From Priapulus caudatus (Eukaryota; Priapulida; Priapulimorpha; Priapulimorphida; Priapulidae), in NCBI RefSeq assembly GCF_000485595.1, contig NW_014578590.1, positions 35,769 through 57,702 on the forward strand: DNA of 21,934 nt, written 5' to 3'. Under the pieces are notes generated by a model, which saw only the letters and a list, made by a program, of their open reading frames with translations, had not been told where the DNA came from and ran no database searches. Positions 16,734 through 21,934 of this stretch are shown one piece after another (position 1 is the first letter of the stretch; every line of letters begins with the position of its first letter). A program made the position numbers and the translations under genes.

Positions 16734-18410
16734 TCAATCCAGATCACTGTCTGTGATTTCACCACTGCTTTGTCCACTAAACTGATCTAGCCCATCTGTC
16801 AGCTGGTATACAGTTTCCGAGTCATCTGAATCCACATCGTCGTCAGACTCCAGTGGTTCGTCAGCGATGTCGATGAGCTGCTGTGGCAGAGCATCTCCTG
16901 TGTACCACAGTGGCTCCAGCTTTCCATTCTTGACCTCCCATCCATGGTCAACCTTCACATCTGGAATATCTGGTTCAGCAATGTGGGCCTTATTCCAGAT
17001 TCCAACCTGATAGTTGACACGTCTTACGTGCTGCTCCAGACTTCTTCTGCATGGTGGAAGTGATCCCAGGTCCACATTCTTTGAAGGGTGGGGTTGGTCT
17101 TCCTTGGCACACAGCTCCTGTATGCGGATGTATCGCAGCTCATTAACCTTGTGCACTCTAGCACGACCATATATGGCACACGTGATTTTCTCCAGTTCAT
17201 CAAGAAGGTCTTCGGTTATGTTCCAAGTTTCCCCCAACCTGCAGAGTACAGCAGCAAACTTTGGAGATTTCTGGAGAGTTTTCAGTGGCTTGATCTTTCC
17301 TATTCTTTTAAATGCGCTGGTAGTGTCACAACTAGTGTATGCATGGAGACGCATGAGTGCTGTACAGTGGTTCTGTGTATAGCCCTCTGCCAGGTCGGTG
17401 ATGTTGATCAGTCGCTGCCTATTTCCAGTGCCAGTGTCAAATAGAATCACTACATTTGGTAATGTGAGGGCGTAGTGCAGCAGGATGAAGAATACATCGC
17501 TGTCTGGACTTTTGATTCGGATGTACTCGTATCCCTTGTCCTTTCCATACATGCAGTATAGAACTACTCTAGAATCAGTTTCCTCTTGGGATGAGCGTAG
17601 AGTTTCGATCTCCATCTTCGCTGTGGTTTGCCCATGTTCAGACGTCAGCTGGTATGCAGCTCCTTCACATATGATGATGACTTTTCTTTCTAGGAGCTTA
17701 TTGGCATACGAATGATTACTCCACGTCTTGCAGAGGAGATTAATGAATTGCGTCTTGTTGTCATCATTTGTCAGGAACTGTTTCTAATCAGGAGGCTTCT
17801 TTGTGCTTGCCCCCTTCACAATGAGCTTCGCACTACAGCCCCTTCTTTCACGTTCCATGGATTTGACAGAATTGGGAGTATACATATCTGTGCCGAACAC
17901 CGCATCTGTTGTCGTTGACATCATGCTAAAACTCTTGTTGCAGATCAAGCTGAAATTGGCTGGTATCTCCTTGAGGTAGTAGAAGTAGGCATTACCATCA
18001 TAGACCACAAGTGTTGACTCAGCCGATGGAACCGGTGCATCTTCACACTCTTTGGTCAGATACTGGAAAGATTTAGATTTGTCTGTCTTTTCCAGAAATC
18101 AATCTGCTGTTCCAATGCTGTATGGGACAGGGGTCAGCGGGTATGTCATCAGCTTCTTTATGTCCAACTGCAAGCCCTGGCTTTGGGATTTCACAAATAG
18201 CTTATACTGGACCACTTTGTTGTTTGCCGTTGTTACTTTCATCATCTTGTTCATGTCACCAAGCGTTCTCAGATTCATCCGCTTTACAGGTTTAAAGAAG
18301 TTTTTATTCTTCTCCAGCCTGTCTCATATGAAAGCTTTCTGTGCCTCTTTTTCTAACTTTTCTGCGCCCAGAACATCAGTTCCTATTATCTCAGTGGCTG
18401 CAGCTCCAGA
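16734..18410 (-). pseudogene. Transposon protein relic, segment 3 with XPG/FEN1-like nuclease motifs
   Basis: About 558 codons in one frame, interrupted by TGA at 18324-18326, TGA at 18099-18101 and TAG at 17784-17786. It ends at a natural TGA at 16734-16736. The last 293 codons are open and carry the nuclease-like motifs. Counting from 17615, these are EETDSR (11-16), SPDSDV (36-41), DTGTG (60-64) and SCDTTSAFKRIGK (95-107). Their order resembles the acidic residues and the G-C-D-Y...G-I-G region of XPG/FEN1 nucleases. A VNYQVGIWNKAHI block (200-212) and an acidic Asp/Ser-rich tail (257-293) follow. The reading frame upstream of 17615 remains open back to the TAG, so 17615 is not the true start. 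Confidence 0.8.
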
Positions 18411-19590
18411 GAAAGATTGATAAGTTTGCCTTGGTCGTCAACTATGAATGGATTGATAAAGCTTTCATCTGCCTCCTTTGCCTTTCGTACGCATTTCTCA
18501 CTTTTCAGGATCTCAGCAGGTCGTACATCACGATGCATTGTTCCACTTTGGCTGTCTGTCAGCATGTCAGCCATGTTCAGTGTCGTGTTGACATACTGGG
18601 ATCTCGCGTGTGTTGTTCGCACCCATCTTTGGTATGCATCATGGTTGCTGAGAACCCCTGAAACACCAAAACCACCCCCACCAGCGCCACCATGAGATTT
18701 GGCATGTCTCATAAAGGTTTCCTCCATAGTTTTGTCGACGGCACAGCGGTTTCCGGGTATGAAGGAACGAGCCACACTCATGGCTCCTCTCTTGATCAAA
18801 TCAGTTGCTCCTGGATGAGATACCTCAATGTTAGCCAAGAAGATGGAGAAGTATGTGAGATATCGGGCGTAGTTCTGACCACCGAATGCAAAAAATATGT
18901 CTGCCATGAGATGCAAACAGTGTGCATATGCAAGGAAGTCATTGTGCTTCACTGCCTGTACGAGAGAAAGTACTAGCCATATATGACTCATGTAGGAAGC
19001 CCAAAGTTGCGCAGTTTTTCCGTGACTGCCTTCACTGACCTCCACTCTATACTGCAGGTAACCCTGGATGTAGTTACTGAATGCATCGTCATCTAATGCT
19101 GCGTCCAATTTGGTTTCTGTGAGCGATTGTAACAAATCATCCAACTTCTTCATCGAGTCTGATGGGATGGAAGAGAACAGTTCCTGCTCATCTTGGTGAG
19201 CCATGTATTGTTCCAATAACAACCTTTCCAGGCACTCCAGCATTGTCTTATGGCAGTGCATCGCCCTGTCATAGTGCTTTCCGGATATCACACCTTGCAA
19301 TGAACCGGAGGCAATTAGCCCTGCTTCAAGTAGGATGTCAGACAAACCAGAGCCATCCATCTTCTTCCCCACCATCTTCAGATAAGCACACACGAGGTGG
19401 AAGGTACCAATCAAAATAATGTGCTTCTCATACCGTTTAGGGTTGTTCCAAATCAATGGATATGCCTTCATGCAGACTCCCAGTCGAAGGGTTGTTATGA
19501 CATACTGCTGGTTTACTTCATGTGTGGCCTCTTCAGCATATCTCAGACATTCTTGCACAGTCTTATAATCGGTGATGGGTTGGGTAATAG
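18408..19590 (-). pseudogene. Transposon protein relic, segment 2 (middle)
   Basis: About 394 codons in a different frame continue segment 1. They begin at PITDYKTVQECLRYAEEATH just after a frameshift near 19566-19590. Visible blocks are ILIGTFHLVCAYLKMVGKKM, GKHYDRAMHCHKTMLECLE, SHPGATDLIKRGAMSVARS, NRCAVDKTMEETFM and TTHARSQY, with a glycine-rich stretch between the last two. The apparent stop at 18386-18388 is reached only after a second frameshift. In the adjacent frame the natural continuation SGAAATEIIGTDVLGAEKL is open from about 18410. The role in the element is unknown to me beyond being part of the putative transposase. Confidence 0.78.
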
Positions 19591-20837
19591 TCAATGGTGG
19601 TGAGACTTGTTGGTAGCATACCAGTTAAAGATGTAAAGCCTGTCCAACCAGGTACGACCTGTGAGGCTGTACGCATCATGCGAATGAAAACCCAGACAAA
19701 ATTGCGTCTCATGGCGCGTTTTAGGGCTTCTTCGCCTCCAGGGCATGTCGACTGTTTGATTGTGAGGGATGGACTCTTTCGTTGTGTCACATAGCATTCA
19801 GGAAGATTCCCGACTTGATCTGTTTTCAAAGAACGCGCTCCACTTCTGCTGATGGCTGGGATTTCAGGACGAGTACCTCCCTGTTGCTCTGGGTTTCCTT
19901 CGATGTCCTGCATCATAATACCATGAGCAGTGTGAATAGACCCCATGCCTGTCAGATCGTTCAAGAGCTGATCAAAATTGTCAAATTCGGAATGGAACAC
20001 CGATGGAGCATCAGGATCACGAAGAATTTGGGTGGACAGAAAACTTGATGTTTCTTCTACAGCCTGAGCAATAGCTGTCTCAAGTTCGAGAGAGAATGAG
20101 TAACTCTCTGAGTGTCCCATTCTGTTCAATAAAGTGATCAGTTGTTTGCTTCTGAACAGGTGTCGCATTGTCATACAGATAAGCACATGCTTTGGTAATT
20201 TCCATTCTCCATTGGTAGCGGCCCTGCATATGTCTTGGCCAATAGAAAGTACCAGCCTGTTGGCTCGCGATGTGTCAGCAGTTGGTGTCCCAGTGATCAC
20301 ATAACTTAAGAACTTCTTCAGCTGCAGTGGGAGTATCTCCTCACTGTTTTCTAAGTCTGTTGATGTTGGTGGCCATTTCAGTTCTGCCGATTGTTCAAAG
20401 CTACGCAGAATCAATTGATGTAGGTGAGTGGCGGCATCCTTAATCATGTCAGTGGAACCTAGTGCATATGCACTCTTGACAGCGCGGTTTACATCAATGT
20501 CCGAGCTGTATACAATGCATGGTGTAAACCTTGCCTGCTTATCAAGTTGGCAGAATGATAATTTCCCACAATAGTTGACATCCTTCTCCAGCTTGGCCTT
20601 CAGTTTCTCACTGCGATAGTTAGGATTGGCGAACTCCGTATCTTGCAGGCTCGAAATATAGACCTGACCAATCTCACACATTGTGACAATCTTTTTGTCA
20701 CATGTCACATCTTTGTCAATCTTCTCACACACATTCTGATACGCTGTCCTATGTGCCAGTTCAAGCTTTTCCTGCTGTGTCTTCTTCTCGTCATCAGTAC
20801 TTCTCCACTGCTTTGGGTCTGTAATGTACTTGGCTCT
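19566..20837 (-). pseudogene. Transposon protein relic, segment 1 (N-proximal)
   Basis: There are 424 open codons from the edge of the (CA)n microsatellite to a stop at 19563-19565. The sequence is normal complex protein: an acidic, lysine-rich start (about residues 1-90), then a conserved-looking block containing KLPKHVLICMTMRHLFRS, then FDNFDQLLNDLTGMGSIHTA and YVTQRKS. It ends in SLTTIDYYP, where the frame is lost. The match to a widespread, multicopy metazoan element protein is from memory. There is no credible start codon: the open frame continues upstream only as Cys-Val repeats from the microsatellite. The bases CTGTAG just before AGCC could be a splice acceptor, so an upstream exon is an alternative to truncation. 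Confidence 0.75.
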
Positions 20838-20840
20838 ACA

Positions 20841-20918
<78 letters not shown>
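20841..20918 (+). repeat. (CA)n(TA)n compound microsatellite
   Basis: A (CA)n run at about 20842-20896 is followed directly by (TA)n to 20918. It marks the point where recognisable transposon coding stops. A 62-codon and a longer minus frame passing through it are artefacts. Confidence 0.97.
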
Positions 20919-21080
20919 CCGTATCGTGTATAACACTCCTTGCCTCCGACGTCTAACGATATAATTACTAATCCACATCGTAATCACCTAACAACGGATC
21001 CGGAAGCGATCTCGAAATCAGCGAAAGATAATTCCGTCGGTCGGCCGCGTTTGCCGGGCTTCGGCAATTTACCTGCACGC
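20919..21080. other. Unassigned sequence
   Basis: About 160 bp of CG-containing non-repetitive sequence upstream of the relic. I see no match to the missing zinc-finger portion on the minus strand. Confidence 0.45.
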
Positions 21081-21222
21081 ACGCTCTTTTCTTATTCTCT
21101 TCTTTCTCTCATTCTCTCTCTTTCTCATTCTCTCTCTCTCTCTCTCATTCTCTCTCGCTCTCGCTCGCGCTCACTCTCTCTCATCTTTCTTTCTCTCTTC
21201 CTCTTTTTCTTTCGCTCCCTCT

Positions 21223-21275
<53 letters not shown>

Positions 21276-21475
21276 CTCTCTGTCTCGGGCGCCCTCTCTC
21301 GCTCTTTCTCTCTCGCACACACACACACATTCTCCTATCAAAGCTCACTCTCCTCTTCTCTATCGGACTTTTACTTCCTCTCCTTTTTCCTCATTCTTTT
21401 TCGCTCTCTCGCACATACTCTCTCGCATCTCTCAGCACACTCTCCCTCCTACCTCCTCTCGCGCGCGCTCGTTCA
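21081..21475 (+). repeat. CT-rich polypyrimidine tract with (CT)n core
   Basis: TTCTCTCTCATTCTCTC-type sequence with a pure (CT)n run at about 21227-21267 and a short (CA)n at about 21317-21330. The 195-codon open frame over it is Ser/Leu low complexity, not a gene. Confidence 0.92.
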
Positions 21476-21690
21476 CTCGTGCGCACCGTTCTATTGCTTC
21501 TCGTGCCGTGTTCAGACTTTCTTCTAGTTTATCGTGTGCATTGTGTCGCAGCTAGCTATCTAACTCATATGCGTATACCAACTATGCCAATGCTACAATA
21601 GGGCTCAAATAGTGTAAACTCAAAAGGCCGTAACTACTACGTGAATGCGAGAAAACCCTCTGTTGTTATTTACACGTTTTCTACTCACTA
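21476..21690. other. Unassigned sequence before the terminal array
   Basis: About 215 bp of non-repetitive sequence with no recognised feature. Confidence 0.45.
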
Positions 21691-21934
21691 CCCGTATGTT
21701 AGGGTTGCGGTTGGGGTTGGTGTTGGTGTTAAGGTTAGGGTTTGGGTTGGGGTTGGGGTTGGGGCTGGGGTTTGGGTTTGGGTTTGGGTTTGGGTTTGGG
21801 TTTGGGTTTGGGTTTGGGTTTGGGTTTGGGTTTGGGTTTGGGTTGGGGTTAGAGTTATGGTTATGTTTATGGTTATGGTTATGGTTATGGTTATGGTTAT
21901 GGTTATGGTTATGGTTATGGTTATGGTTATGGTT
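21691..21934 (+). repeat. Telomere-variant hexamer array: GGGTTG/GGGTTA, then GGGTTT, then TGGTTA
   Basis: Hexamers begin mixed (GGGTTG, GTGTTG, AGGTTA). They become about 12 near-perfect GGGTTT units (about 21768-21842), then GGGTTG GGGTTA GAGTTA, and finally about 13 TGGTTA units to the window edge. The 6-bp register holds across each change. The array is cut by the end of the window. Confidence 0.93.

Larger units (their letters stand above)
16271..20840 (-). mobile_element. Decayed Academ-like DNA transposon, N-terminal part missing
   Basis: The minus strand carries one continuous protein relic of about 1,375 codons across 20837 to 16737, followed by ~460 bp of AT-rich sequence that looks like its downstream end. 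As I know the family, Academ transposons encode a long protein with an N-terminal cysteine-rich zinc finger and an XPG-type nuclease domain. The nuclease-like motifs are visible here and the zinc-finger part is not. I could not locate terminal inverted repeats or a target duplication, so the outer limits are approximate. The superfamily name rests on motif recognition, not a search. Confidence 0.6.

Noticed and set aside
17014-18661. Plus-strand open frames opposite the transposon relic
   Set aside because: They are antisense shadows; the conserved-looking motifs are all on the minus strand.

Overview
This window is eukaryotic and almost certainly metazoan. It is built largely from tandem repeats and holds no intact gene that I can support. 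TTAGGG-type hexamers, dense microsatellites, no obvious CpG depletion, and a decayed DNA transposon of a kind familiar from aquatic invertebrates and basal chordates suggest a marine invertebrate or early-branching chordate. I cannot name the species. There is nothing prokaryotic here: no operons, CRISPR array, rRNA or tRNA. Most long open frames are side effects of repeats whose period is a multiple of three.

Positions 1-1702 hold telomere-derived repeats. Each 24-bp unit is four hexamers (GGGTTA GGGTTA GGACTA GCGCTA), and two such blocks flank a ~410-bp unique core. An AACGTT-rich repeat follows. The whole series recurs inverted at ~11350-13160, after a 25-N gap at 10870-10894. That copy carries scattered small insertions typical of unpolished long reads, so the inverted repeat may be partly an assembly product.

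Positions 1703-5815 hold a 24-bp purine minisatellite, alternating purine-pyrimidine tracts, trinucleotide repeats, a GATCGAT-rich block, and some low-repeat sequence including a possible MITE. Positions 5815-10869 hold a 30-bp satellite rich in GTGCAC and GTAC palindromes, present in both orientations. They also hold CTG/CTA low-complexity sequence, a CCCGGACATTTA minisatellite, a ~950-bp polypurine tract, and a small GC-rich insert with an A-rich tail.

Positions 13160-16270 begin with a clean telomere-like block and continue through CT-, GA-, GT- and AT-rich simple repeats with unassigned sequence between them. Positions 16270-20840, minus strand, hold the only recognisable protein-coding material: a ~1,375-codon remnant of a transposon protein. 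It has a C-terminal XPG/FEN1-like nuclease signature and resembles the Academ superfamily. It is broken by two frameshifts and three in-frame stops, and its N-terminal part is missing at a (CA)n(TA)n microsatellite.

Positions 20840-21934 hold that microsatellite, a CT-rich tract, and a terminal telomere-variant array that changes from GGGTTG/GGGTTA to GGGTTT and then to TGGTTA up to the window edge. The landscape looks subtelomeric or pericentromeric. No set of working genes acts together in this window.
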